Shown here piece by piece: positions 44,878-56,178 of a stretch of 64,000 nt of DNA. The position numbers and the translations under genes are program-made. How positions within the stretch are numbered: position 1 is the stretch's first letter; every line of letters begins with the position of its first letter. This DNA comes from Triticum aestivum (taxonomy: Eukaryota > Streptophyta > Magnoliopsida > Poales > Poaceae), in NCBI RefSeq assembly GCF_018294505.1, contig NC_057808.1, positions 223,341,325 to 223,405,324 on the forward strand, read 5' to 3'. The notes under the pieces are model-generated. The model had not been told where the DNA came from. It worked only from the letters and a program-made list of their open reading frames with translations, and ran no database searches.

Positions 44878-45366
44878 ATGCTCTATGTCTTCAAACCTTT
44901 TTGGTCCTTACTGACAAAAGGGGGAGAAGCATATGAGTTGATAGTCTTCAAGCGGGTCCATATGGGTGGTTGCTTTATATTTTGCCAAGTGGTTACAACT
45001 CTCCTTTTGATACTTTTGGTTCTTTTGGGTTGTAACAATTAAACTTGATGGTCGTCTGCTACTTTGATTGCTATTCTGTGATGCGATGATAAATTCCGCA
45101 TGAAGTCATTCCGCAGACGTCCATTTTTCATTATGCATGTCATTATCTTTGCTATAACCTTATATGCATAATGAATTGTATTCATATGTTGAAGAGGATC
45201 TCCACAAGTACAACCTGCCATGTGCATTTGCATTCAAAAGCAAACTACTTATATGCACATCTTCAGGGGGAGCCTTTTGCTACTTATGAAGACAATACCT
45301 TAATCCTTACTATTTCACATACTTCTATCCCCGTTGAAAACTTCAACCAGTTTGTCATCAATCACC
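44878..45366 (+). other. 3' non-coding region with repeated purine tracts
   Basis: acaaaagggggagaag (44914-44929) and cttcagggggag (45261-45272) resemble the true polypurine tract just before the LTR. Several purine-tract boxes ahead of the 3' LTR are a Sirevirus trait. Confidence 0.65.
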
Positions 45367-45379
45367 AAAAAGGGGGAGA
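45367..45379 (+). other. polypurine tract
   Basis: aaaaagggggaga precedes the LTR start TGTAAGTGCA with one T between. Confidence 0.85.
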
Positions 45380-45380
45380 T

Positions 45381-46713
45381 TGTAAGTGCATCTAGTGCCA
45401 CCCCTAGTTGGTTTTGGAGTATTGACGACAAACCTGGTTGAGGGACTAATGTGTTTGTGAGAATTGCAGGATAACACAGGTAGTAGTCCCTCATTGATTC
45501 GGTTTACCTACGAGAGATGACCCCTAAAAATGTGTGAAGACATTGAAGACAACGGTAGTATGTGAAGATATTCACAACGAAGATTATGACTCGGGAAGAC
45601 ATCGCATGAAGACTATGGAGTGCGAAGACATAGTTGTTTCATAGTTTCCTTTTCTTCTTTGTTGAGTCATAGGAACCACCGCACTGTTAAGTGGGGTCCA
45701 AGTGAACAAAGTCAGAGTGACTAAAGTGATGCTCAACCAAATCCTATGTCTTCGAGTGAAGACAATGAGAGCAAATCTTATCCAGAGTTGGATGAGTCAG
45801 CTTTACTTGTAGCCCAAGTCAAGCTGCCGCGTGTGTTTGAAATCTGACCGTTGGACACGTGTCAGTTCCTTAGTCACCCAGGGTCATTTTGGACAAATCA
45901 GGTCGGGTTGCCTCCTAGCTATAAATAGCCCACCCCCTACACCATAAATTGGTGGCTGCTCAGAGTTAGTGCACAGCTTTTGTTGTTTGAGAGCAACCCA
46001 CGTCCGAAGCATTTGAGAGAAAGATCCTTGCTAGGACAAAGCCCAAAACACCCAGAGCCAAAGAGTGTTAGGCATCACTAAAGTCTTTCTGTCTACGTGA
46101 TCTGAAGACTTATTACACTTGAGGACTGTGAATCCTCCAGCCGGTTAGGCGTCGCGTTCTCAGCATCCAAGAGTCATTGTGGATTGCCGGTGAACGAAGT
46201 CTGTGAAGGTTTGGAAGTCTACCTTGAAGACTTACCAGAGTGATTGGGCGAGGACTAAGTGTCCTTAGCTCAAGGGGAATAAGGTGAAGACGTGGTCTTC
46301 TGAGTTGAATCTCAGCCTCCCTAACTAGACGTACAGTTGTCACAGCAACTGGAACTGGTCCAACAAATCCTTGTCCTCACCAAGCAACTGGTTCTAACTC
46401 CTCCCTCACTTATTTACAGTTTGTCTTCGTGAATTCATTTGCATGCTTGCCTTATCTTTTTGACTTTGCTGTGTGACGACTATTGTTGTTTGGCTTCATA
46501 CTATCTTCCATCCTGATCTATACTACCTAGCTGCTAATAGTCTTCGTGCTTTCACTTCATTACTTATTTGACTATGGCTTGTCTAGTGTACTCTACCTTC
46601 CGTTGCATATCAATAGGTTCATTTCTATCGTTTGTCTTCAAAGCCCCCGTGTTTTAAAGACTTCCATAAAAATTGCCTATTCACCCCCCTCTAGTCGATA
46701 ACTAGCACTTTCA
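45381..46713 (+). repeat. 3' LTR of the Sirevirus-like element
   Basis: 1,333 bp, TGTAAGTG...CTTTCA, directly followed by the target duplicate GTCCA (46714-46718). Confidence 0.92.
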
Positions 46714-46718
46714 GTCCA

Positions 46719-49700
46719 CAAGAGAGGTCGCACTCTTTTGTTTCTGCTTATGTTATGCATTGCTTAATATTACCTGCTACATTATTGTCATGTTCACCTC
46801 TTAGACTCCAAGTCAGGTCCAAATTGATGTTCAAACTTGAGTTCTAAATTAGTTGTGGAGCACATATCGAGGCAGCAATGAATAGTATCTCTGTCTAATA
46901 TCTGGTTCACCTAGGGTATGCCTATGTTGTTCATCTTGGGTGGGAAACAAATAGTAAAGCAATCATCATCTGTTTTTTTATTAAATTAAAGCAATCATCA
47001 GCCCGCTACCATTATTTTTGGATCCATCCACTGGTTCTTACCATTACTCTAGATTTCTGCATGCTCTCCTTACATAATCTCACTATTTTTTTGTATGCAT
47101 GTCAGATATTGTACACAGTCATGCTGAACATGTAGAGAAAAAGAGAAGAATTTTTCATGGCAATACAATGTCATGCAGACATTGCTCCATGCTGGGTTCA
47201 ATGGCAAACCCTCCCCCCTCTCCAGATTGCAATCCAGAGGAAGATATCTATTCTGAGGCGGATTCAGACGCAGCTGACCACTCCTATTTACCCCCCAAGG
47301 TGTTTGCTCTAACTTGCCATGATGATGTTAGTCATATCATGCATATGTTGCCTTGTAGTGCCTACTTTTGACATCATATATGTCATCTGCTTAGTTTAGA
47401 CATGTTATGTAATGCCACGTGTTTAGTTTCAATATCATATATGGGAATTATGCAGTCTCATGTCTTTTAGCCAGCCATAATATATGTGAAATGTGCAATG
47501 CCATCCTATTTAACCAGGCATCATATATTTGAATGATATCTTGCCCATCCTTTTCTTCATTACATTTCCATTTGTCGACAATGTTTGTACATTAAACTAC
47601 TCTTCCTGTGAATCAGCCATTTGAGCGGGTGATGGAAAAATCTGGAGTGAAAACAAGGCCTTCAGAGCAGACAGTGCTACCTATCGAAGCAGATCTCCTG
47701 CTGGGTCCCGATAGCTCCTCAGAGATGGATTTAGAGACAGATGACCAGTCCTATTCCCCCACCAAGGTGTATGCTCTAACTTGGCACGGTTATACTACTC
47801 ATATCATTCATATGGTGTCTTGCATTGCATAGTTTAGACATCATATACACAATATTCAACACCATGCTCTTAGTTCAGACATCATATATGTGAATGCCCT
47901 CTGCTTAGCATATAAATCACATATGTGAATTTAATCATGTGATCCTGATTACTTAGATAACATGTATGTGAATTATGTCATGCGATCCTGTTTAGTTAGT
48001 CATCATATCTTTGAATTATGTTATGCTATGCTATCTAGTTTACATAGACATCATATATGTGAAATTATGTCATGCTATCCGTTTTAGTTAAACAGTATAC
48101 ATGTCAAGTATTTCATGCCCTCTTTTTTCCACACTATCTATTGCATCTGTCTCTCATACAATGTCTGTACATTCAACTATGTTTCCTGTTTATCAGCCAT
48201 TTGAATTGGAGCGGGTGATGGCAGTATCTAGCGGAGTAAAAACACGGTCTTCAAATAAAACGGTGCTACCTCTTGGTGGAGATAGCACCCCGGTTGTACA
48301 TGCACGAGAACTAGCCCTACCACACATAACCCAGACTCTCACAGATTTTACCCCTACTGCGATGGACAGAGAACCAGCTTCACCCAATCTAACCCCAACC
48401 CCAGCAGATAGTAACCCAGTTCCTGTTGACACAGCACCATCTCCACCACAAAGCTCCCAAACAAGAGCAGTTAGTAAGGCAGCTCCAGTGCCCAAAGCGC
48501 CAGTACTACCATAGCGAACCCCAACTCCACCAGTTAGTACACCTATTCCTGTGGAGGAAGCACAACCATCCATTCATAGTTTAGCATCTATCTCATTTGA
48601 TGTTGTTAAATCCTATGTGCGTATCTTCCCACCATGGAAATATTATACCGAAGATGAAGGAAAATGCTAGTTGTAGGTGTTTGTCCAGGAGTTATGTGTA
48701 AGTAATGTTATTCATGGCAATTACTTTGCTTTGTCCCATACATTCTACCTCCATGATGGTTATAATACAAAAAAAATTCCCATTTTTCTCTATAGAGAAG
48801 GATCGATTTGGAAACTCGGGATGAGGTAACATGTGCTAATACCTCTGCTATCTTCAAGAATGCTTAGTGGCAGTATCAGAATTACCTGAAGAAAATGTAC
48901 TTCACTGGCAAAGAAACTCATCAAATTCCCTTACGTTCTCCTGAGACACATTTACTGGACGATGACTGGGAACGCCTTGTTCTGTACTGGTCCCGAACCA
49001 AGAATGTGGTAAGGTCTATGAGATCATTTTATTTTAAGTACTATATGCTTGCGTCTTACTGTACTCTGTTCATGTAGAACAAGTGCTTAAACCTGAAGAA
49101 CAACTGTTCTCATTTAAGATTCCATTGCTATCGTGCATACTGCTTTGCTCTTGTATCACTGTATTTACTCATACAAACTTATTTTGAAATTGAACGATCC
49201 AATGAAAACTCCAATGGCACAACAGGTATGTTTACGCATGTTTCTTTAACAGGTTTGCTCTTATAAATAGCTCTATTGATTTCAATTTCAATTGTGTATA
49301 CAGTTGACTTCTCATATCATGCACATTACTAGCATCACAACAGGGCCAATAGTGTTGTTGTACATGTAGACCCGTGGTACCCATCTGAAATCTTGTTGTG
49401 TCGTGTAGTTTCCCACACTTTGTATTCTTTCAGTGTTGCTTTCTCTTGAACTGATATGATTTGAACCGTGTCTCTATTTTGATTTGGCAAGACAATGTAG
49501 TGACCGTAGGACATAGATATATGTTTGTTTGATGCTTTTATAATGTACTACTTGGCAATAGAAGACTTGGTAGTTTAATCTTGTCCACCTTACCAATGAA
49601 CTGGTTCACCGAAATGAGTTTCATATACTAGTACATGCTAAACCTGATATGTGTCTGCTTGTTTCTTCTTTTAGAATGCTGACAGAATATTGGGGAAGAG

Positions 49701-50041
49701 TGCCTTATTAAGCAATGGTAAAGGAAGTAATGCAGATAAGGTTCAGGATCGAGAGACATCCTTGTTGGTCTCCAACAAAGCTGATAAAAGAGCTAAGGAA
49801 AACTATCTTGAAGACCGTGAGACAACCCAAAGTCCTGTCTTGGTTTACTGTTCGAGTTACTGGCCACTACCGCTTGCACAAGCTATTCAAACTCACTGTC
49901 TGAATCAGTTTGGTTTCTTGAGTCTCAACTACAAGCTGAAAGACATCGATCAGTTGTGCTGCGACAAGAAGCGGAAGGACTGCGGAAGTCCCTGGAGCAT
50001 TCAGATGCATACTTTCTGGTGCAACATCAAGCGATGACTGG
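46719..50041 (+). pseudogene. decayed multi-exon gene, plant Ptta/En/Spm transposase-like (Transposase_24)
   Basis: Exon-like segments have splice-like borders: an exon ending 47299 (AAG/GTGTTT); 47617-47766 (CAG/CCATTTGAG to AAG/GTGTAT); 48197 to about 48660 (Pro/Ser/Thr-rich, TAG at 48512-48514); 48796-49008; from 49078; and about 49676-50036. The 48796-49008 segment reads RRIDLETRDEVTCANTSAIF, then RSPETHLLDDDWERLVLYW. After a 69-nt intron, 49078 continues NKCLNLKNNCSHLRFHCYRA. The acidic W..LV.YW followed by K..NK.N.S is what I recognise from Transposase_24 proteins of plant En/Spm-type elements. Several stops show decay. It may be a transposase relic or a domesticated derivative that later died. 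Confidence 0.45.
47370..48110 (+). repeat. degenerate minisatellite in introns, unit about 45 bp
   Basis: Repeated phrases such as agacatcatatatgtgaatt, followed by atgtcatgc and ttagtt, recur about every 40-60 bp on both sides of the 47617-47766 exon. Spacing and sequence are degenerate. Confidence 0.65.
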
Positions 50042-50340
50042 AGTATAGGCCAGCAATACATTCATCCATAGAAGGAGTCGACAACGTAAATGAAGCCCTT
50101 GTGTTCAATGGCATCAAAGAACCATGGAGGATGTATGATCCTGTGATGGACGTGCAGATTTATCCACTTACCGCAGTGACCTGTCAAATAGGTGAGACCG
50201 CGGTTGAAGAACGCAATTAGCCTGTAGTCTTTATAATTCGTAGATCTTGTGGGCACTTGGCAGATTAAAACCTTGAGCAAATCAAACTTGGTATCATGTT
50301 GGCTACTGTAAGATTCCGAGTATTCTGGGCCGCGGTGCCA
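50042..50340 (-). pseudogene. fragment of an F-box/DUF295-like gene
   Basis: On the minus strand a frame reads VLICQVPTRSTNYKDYRLIA, then GKWINLHVHH, then FFDAIEHKGFIYVVDSFYG and a stop at 50062. The W-x-x-L followed some 20 residues later by a hydrophobic HKGFIYVVDS turn is the pattern of plant DUF295 (F-box associated) beta-propeller repeats. Only about 80 codons remain, with no F-box. It lies antisense to the transposase-like exons, so it may be a captured piece. The assignment is by pattern only. Confidence 0.4.
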
Positions 50341-50390
50341 AAGCAGTGCAGTGTTAAGGTAAGTGGATCACTAGAATATAAGAGCCCTTA

Positions 50391-50462
50391 TAAACAAATA
50401 TAAGAGCGTTTAGATCACTAGAATAGTGATCTAAACACTCTTATATTTCTTTACGGAGGGAG
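50391..50462. mobile_element. Stowaway MITE, left end lost
   Basis: The right terminus ctttacggagggag is followed by TA, and the body is a near-palindrome (ataagagcgtttagatcact pairing with agtgatctaaacactcttat). The left CTCCCTCCGT end is missing. Confidence 0.7.
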
Positions 50463-51579
50463 TACATGACTTGAGTGTTCATTGTCATTTTGCTTTGCAT
50501 GATCGTAAGATAGCTAGCATGATATTTCCATGGCTTGTCCATTTTTTTATGTCTTTTCTATGCTAGATCATTGCACATCCCGGTACACTGCCAGAGGCAT
50601 TCATATAGATTCATACTTTGTTCTAGATATCGAGTTGTAATATTGAGTTGTAAGTAAATAAAAGTGTGATGATCATCATTATTAGAGCATTGTCCCAGTG
50701 AGCAAAGGATGATGGAGACTATGATTCCCCCACAAGTCGGGATGAGACTCCGGACGAAAAAAAAAGATGCCAAAAAAAGGGAAAACAAAAAATGAGACAA
50801 AAAGAGAGAAGGGGCAATGCTAATATCCTTTTACCACACTTGTGCTTCAGAGTAGCACCATATTCTTCATATAGAGAGTCTCTTGAGTTATCACTTTCAT
50901 ATACTGGTGGGAATTTTCATTATAGAACTTGGTTTGTATATTCCGATGATGGGCTTCCTCAAATGCCCGAGGTCTTCATGAGCAAGCAAGTTGGATGCAC
51001 ACCTACTTAGTTTCAATTTGAGCTTTCATACACTTATAGCTCTAGAGCATCCGTTGCATGGCAATCCCTACTCCTCGCATTGACATCAATTGATGGGCAT
51101 CTCCATAGCCTGTTGATTAGCTGCGTCGATGTGAGACTTTCTCCTTTTTGTATTCTCCACACAACCTCCACCATCATATTCTATTCCACCTATAGTGCTA
51201 TATCCATGGCCCACGCTCATGTATTGCATGAAAGTTGAAAAGTTTTGAGAACATTAAAATTATGAAACAACTGCTTGGCTTGTCATCGGGGTTGTGCATG
51301 ATGAAATACTTTGTGTGACAAAGATGGAGCATAGCCAAACTATATGATTTTATAGGGATAACTTCCTTTGGCCATGTTATTTTGAGAAGACATGATTGCT
51401 TTATTAGTATGCTTGAAATATTATTGTCTTTATGTCAAATGATAGACTATAGCTTTGAATAACTCGTGTCTTAATATTCATGCCATGATTAGATAATATG
51501 ATCAAGATTATGCTAGGTAGCATTCCACATCAAAAATTATACTTTTTATCATTTACCTACTCAAGGACGAGCAGGAATT

Positions 51580-51593
51580 AAGCTTGGGGATGC
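51580..51593 (+). other. polypurine tract of element A
   Basis: aagcttggggatgc abuts TGATACGTCTCC. Confidence 0.75.
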
Positions 51594-53111
51594 TGATACG
51601 TCTCCGTCGTATCTATAATTTTTTATTGTTTCATGCCAATATTCTACAACTTTCATATACTTTTGGCAACAATTTATATAATTTTCTTGGACTACCATAT
51701 TGATCCAGTGCCCAGTGCCAGTTCCTATTTGTTGCATGTTTTTTGTTTCGTGGAATCCATATCAAACGGAGTCCAAACGCGATAAAAACTTACAGAGATT
51801 TTTTTGGAATATATGTGAATTTTGGGAATTGGAATCAACACGAGATGATGCTCGAGGGGGCCACAAGCATGGGGGCGCGCCCTGGACCCTTGTGGCTAGC
51901 CTGTAAGGCAGTTGGTTAGCCTTCTTTCACCGCAAGAAAGCTAATATCCGGATAAAAATCGTGTTAAAATTTCAGCCCAATCGGAGTTACGGATCTCCGG
52001 GAATTTAAGAAACGGTGAAAGGCCAAAATCTGGGAGCCCAGAAACAAAATGAAACAGAGAGAGAGAGAGAGAGAGAGATCCAATCTTGGAGGGGCTCTCG
52101 CCCCTCCGCCACCATGGAGGCCATGGACCAGAGGGTAAACCCTTCTCCCATCTAGGGGGAAGGTCAAGGAAGAAGAAGAAGGAGGGGTGCTCTCTCCCCC
52201 TCTCTCCCGGTGGCACCGGAACACCGCCGGGGCCATCATCATGACGATGATCTACACCAACAACTTCGCCGCTGTCATCACCAACTCTCTCCCCCTCTAT
52301 GCAGCGGTGTAACACCTCTTCTCCCCGATGTAATCTCTACTTAAACATGGTACTCAACACTATATATTATTTCCCAATGATGTATGGCTATCCTATGATG
52401 TTTGAGTAGACCCGTTTTGTCCTATGGGTTGATTGATGATTGTGATTGGTTTGAGTTGCATGTTTTATTATTGGTGTTGTCCTATGGTGCTCTCCGTGTC
52501 ACGCAAGCATGAGGGATCCCCATTGTAGGGTTTGCAATATGTTCATGATTTGCGTATGGTGGGTGACGTGAGTGACAGAAGCACAGACCCGAGTAAGTAG
52601 GTTGTTTGTCTACGGGAGTAAAGAGGACTTGATACTTTAATGCTATGGTTGGGTTTTACCTTAATGATCTTTAGTAGTTACAGATGTTTCCTAGAGTTCC
52701 AATCATAAGTGCATATGATCCAAGAAGAGAAAGTATATTAGCTTATGCCTCTCCCTCATATAAAATTGCAATAATGATTACCGGTCGAGTTATCGATTTC
52801 CTAGGGACAAATAACTTTCTTGTAACAAAAAGCTATGTACTAAAACTAACTTAGTTGTTTCTTTATCTAAACAGCCCTATCTTTTATTTACGTGCTCTTT
52901 ATTATCTTGCAAACCTGTCCTTCAACACCTACAAAGTACTTCTAGTTTCATACTTGTTCTAGGTAAAGTAAACGTTAAGCATGCGTAGAGTTGTATCGGT
53001 GGTTGATAGAACTTGAGGGAACATTTGTTCTAACTTTAGCTCCTCATTGGGTTTGACACTCTTACTTATCGAGAAAGGCTACAATTGATCCCCTACACTT
53101 GTGGGTTATCA
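51594..53111 (+). repeat. 3' LTR of element A, 1,518 bp
   Basis: TGATACGTCTCCGTCGTATC...GTGGGTTATCA. It contains the inverted repeat gccacaag/cttgtggc at 51860-51896 and a (GA)n run near 52058. It shares start and end with the 1-9529 element LTRs but the body differs, so it is a different family. Confidence 0.82.
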
Positions 53112-53227
53112 AGAGTTAGTCCCAAAAAATGATATAAAGTTGCTTGTAAATGTATATAAAACATCCAAGATTGATAATATAATAGCATGGAACAATAAAA
53201 AATTATAGATACATTGGATACGTATCA
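53112..53227 (-). repeat. 116-bp terminal fragment of a WHAM-like LTR
   Basis: On the minus strand it begins TGATACGTATCCAATGTATC and runs to gggactaactc, matching the first part of the element B LTR (61200 leftwards). It is cut by element A at 53111, so it predates A. Confidence 0.7.
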
Positions 53228-53850
53228 ACACCCCACCGGAAGCAAACTCCTACAAGAGATTAATGCTTGGATTTAGGTACCCGTTTTTGAATGGGCCCTT
53301 TGATGTTATCATCAAGGGTGTTAGGAAGCCAAATGGACCATTCAATGTACTCCTAAGAAGAAACAACAAATTTGGCATAAACATGGCCATCACTAGCACG
53401 ACATAGAACATAAGAAGGGTTAAAGTCGTCAGCTTTGTTGGGAGGAGTGGTCTTGCCCTTCTTGGCATTACCACCCACACCCTTGTCCTTCTTCTCATGA
53501 TCACCCTCTCCCACCATGATGAAAACATCCTTGAGCGGGAGAGGTTGCTTGGTCTTGTTATTCTTCTTCTTGTTTTACTTGGGTACAAACCCAAGCTCTT
53601 CTTTTGCCACAACTTCCTTTTGATTACTCAAAAGTTCATTGAGGTTATTCTCACCTTTTATGCAAGTCACAAGGCCTTTCTCAAGTTTCTCTTTCAACGA
53701 CATTCACCTAGACAAGGTGTACATGCTCACAAGAAGGGTTAGTAGCATGGGCATTATCAATTAATATGGAAGAAAGGCAAGTTGCTATCTCCTTGGTTAG
53801 ATTCACTTGGAGTTGATCACGAGACTCCTTGAGAGAAGCATGATGAAGTC
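53228..53850 (-). pseudogene. Copia gag, C-terminal part (minus strand)
   Basis: Minus-strand pieces in shifted frames read SHASLKESRDQLQVNLTKEI, VMVGEGDHEKKDKGV-like and SDGHVYAKF sequence. I know this order from the end of long Triticeae Copia gags. It continues the gag of 55204-55326, 61201-62459 and 63336-64000. Stops and shifts are frequent. It ends at 53228 against the LTR fragment. Confidence 0.6.
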
Positions 53851-55203
53851 TATACCAAACGAAGTCCAAATGCCACGAAACTTTTTGATGAATTTTTTTG
53901 GACAAAAGAGACCCTAGAAGCTTTGGGAGGAGACCAGACATGCAACGAGAAGGCCACAAGGCACTAGGGCACGCCCAGGGGGTAGGCGCGCCCTGGTACC
54001 TTGTGGGCCCACCGTGACTCCGTTTGACCTAATTCCACCTCTATAAATTTTCTAAAATCGGGAAACGAAAAGAGGGCCACCCAAAATACCTTTTCCACGG
54101 CCGCAAGTTTCTGTTCTTCGGAGATCCCATCTCGAGGCCTTTTCCGGTACTCTGTCGGGGGGAATCGATCACGGAGGGCCTCTACATCAACCTTGCCGCC
54201 CTTCTGATGATGTGTGAGTATTTTACCATAGACCTATGGGTCCATAAGTAGTAGCTAGATGGCTTCTTCTCTCTTTGATCTTCAATACAATGTTCTCCTC
54301 GATGTTCTTGGAGATCTATTCAATTAATCTTCTTTTGCGGTGTGTTTGTTAGGATCCGATGAATTGTGGGTTTATGATCAGATTATCTATGAATATTATT
54401 TGAGTCTTCTCTAAACTCTTTTATGCATGATTATTATAGCTTTGTATTTCTCTCTGATCTACCCGTTTGGTTTGGCCAACTAGATTGATTTATCTTGCAA
54501 TGGGAGAGGTGCTTTGGGGTTCAATCTTGTGGCGTTCTATATCCCAGTGACAGAAAGGGACAAGACATGTATTTGCATTGTTGCCATTAAGGGGAAAACA
54601 ATGGGGTTTATTCATATTGATTGGATTTACTTTGTCTACATCAAGTCATCTTGCTTAAGGCGTTACTCCGTTCTTTATGAACTTAATACTCTAGATGCAT
54701 GTTGGATAGCGGTCGATGTGTGGATTAATCAGTCTACTTGTCTCGGATGTGATGCCTATATACATAATCATTGCCTTGGATATCATCATAACTATGCACT
54801 TTTCTACCAATTGCCCAATAGTAATTTGTTTACCCACTGTATGCTTTTTGTTCGAGAGATAAGCCTCTAGTGAAAACTATGGCTCCCGGTCTATCTTTAT
54901 CATATATTAAAATCCAAAAATACCTTGCTACAATTTATTTATCGTTATTTTATTTTGTGTTTTTTATCTATCTACCACTACGAGATTTGATCCTTGCAAT
55001 TAACCGCCAAGGGATTGACAACCCCTTGTTTGCATTGGGTGCAAGTATTTGTTCTTTTGTGTGTAGGTGTTGTTCATGAGGTCTTGTGTGGTTCTCCTAC
55101 TGGATTGATAACCTCGTTTCTTAACTGAGGGAAATACTTATCTCTACTATACTGCATCATCCTCTCCTCTTCAAGGAAATCCCAACGCAGCTCACACGTA
55201 GCA
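53851..55203 (+). repeat. WHAM-like LTR (C), + orientation, first ~200 bp missing
   Basis: The body matches the element B LTR reversed, from taccaaacgaagtccaaa to the end gcagctcacacgtagca (55203). It includes the inverted repeat ggccacaagg/ccttgtgggcc at 53952-54009 and ctctataaatttt as a TATA-like site near 54040. It lies inside the Copia gag and has no internal region attached: a solo LTR that lost its start, or the end of a deleted element. Confidence 0.72.
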
Positions 55204-55326
55204 CTATGCCCCTCCATCTTAGTGATGGTTTCCTCATGACACTCAATGATATCATTGGCCTCACCTAGTTGTTCCAAGAGAGCAACAAAGTGCTTCTTGG
55301 TCTCATCTTTGAGCTTACCTAATAGC
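55204..55326 (-). pseudogene. Copia gag, coiled-coil fragment
   Basis: On the minus strand it reads KLKDETKKHFVALLEQLGEA and IIECHEETITKMEGHS. This joins in frame order with FDKL at 61201 once element B is removed. Confidence 0.65.
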
Positions 55327-56178
55327 TGCTACTTCTTGAGCTTGCGTTGGTTTTTCCCTTGAAGAGGAAAGGGTGATGCAGCAAAGTAGAGATAAGTATT
55401 TCCCTCGGTTAGAGAACCAAGGTATCAATCTAGTAGGATACAACACACAAATAACCAATACCTGCACAAACAATCAAACAACTTGCACCCAACACGATAA
55501 AGGGGTTGTCAATCCCTTCACGGTTACTTGCAAAAGTGAGATCTGATAGAGATAGATGAAACTAAACAAATGGTAAAGTAAATATTTTTGATATTTTTTG
55601 GTTTATAGATCAGAAAGTGAAAGATTGAAAAATAGTAGATTGGAAACTAATATGATGGAAAATAGACCCGTGGACCATAGGTTTCAGTAGAGGCTTCTCT
55701 CAAGATAGCAAGGTGGGTGAACAAATTACTGCCGAGCAATTGATAGAAAAGCGCAAATTTATGACGTTATCTAGGGCAATGATTATGAAATATAGGCATC
55801 ACTTCAGTGTCAAGTGGACCAAAACTATTCTGCATCTACTACTATTACTCCACACATCGACCGCTATCCAGCATGCATCTAGAGTATTAATTTCATAAAG
55901 AACGGAGTAACGCATTAAGTAAGATGACATGATGTAGAGGAATTAACTCAAGTAATATGATGAAAACCCCTACCCCCTGGGCGCGCCCTCCACCCTTGTG
56001 GCCGCCTCGTGGCTCCTCCGACTTCATCTCCAAGTCTCCTGGGTGTATTCTAGTCCAAGAAAAATCATAACAAAGGTTTTATTCCGTTTGGGCGAAACTC
56101 AAAAACAAGGAAAAAAACAAAAACTGGCACTGGGCTCTAGGTTAATAGGTTAGTCCCAAAAATAATATAAAATAGCAT
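55327..56178 (-). repeat. 3' LTR of element B with two deletions
   Basis: It matches 59660-61200 from tgctacttcttgagc onward, but about 600 bp are missing at 55970 (gatgaaaacccc joined to the GC-rich hairpin region), and the last ~90 bp plus polypurine tract are lost at 56178. Confidence 0.75.

Larger units (their letters stand above)
19766..46713 (+). mobile_element. Sirevirus-lineage Copia LTR retrotransposon (Maximus-like), with nested Gypsy
   Basis: LTRs at 19766-21098 and 45381-46713 are both 1,333 bp and very similar. GTCCA flanks the pair (19761-19765 and 46714-46718). The order is LTR, Met primer site, gag, protease-integrase-RT-RNase H, a long 3' ORF with its own TATA-like promoter, repeated purine tracts, LTR. 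Integrase before RT places it in Copia. The size (about 14.3 kb without the nested Gypsy), the extra 3' ORF and the multiple AAAGGGGGAGA boxes are Sirevirus traits. All three gene regions carry stops or frameshifts, so the copy is dead. The Maximus name is tentative. Confidence 0.88.
50465..53111 (+). mobile_element. Athila-type Gypsy element A, 3' portion with 3' LTR
   Basis: Internal 3' sequence (50465-51579), a polypurine tract (51580-51593) and an LTR (51594-53111) remain in + orientation; everything upstream is lost. The internal part matches, reversed, the region 56180-56990 of element B. No frame of note is left. Confidence 0.75.

Noticed and set aside
54514..55079. 118- and 69-aa frames in LTR C as small genes
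   Set aside because: They lie in LTR sequence that also occurs reversed in element B, where they are not conserved.
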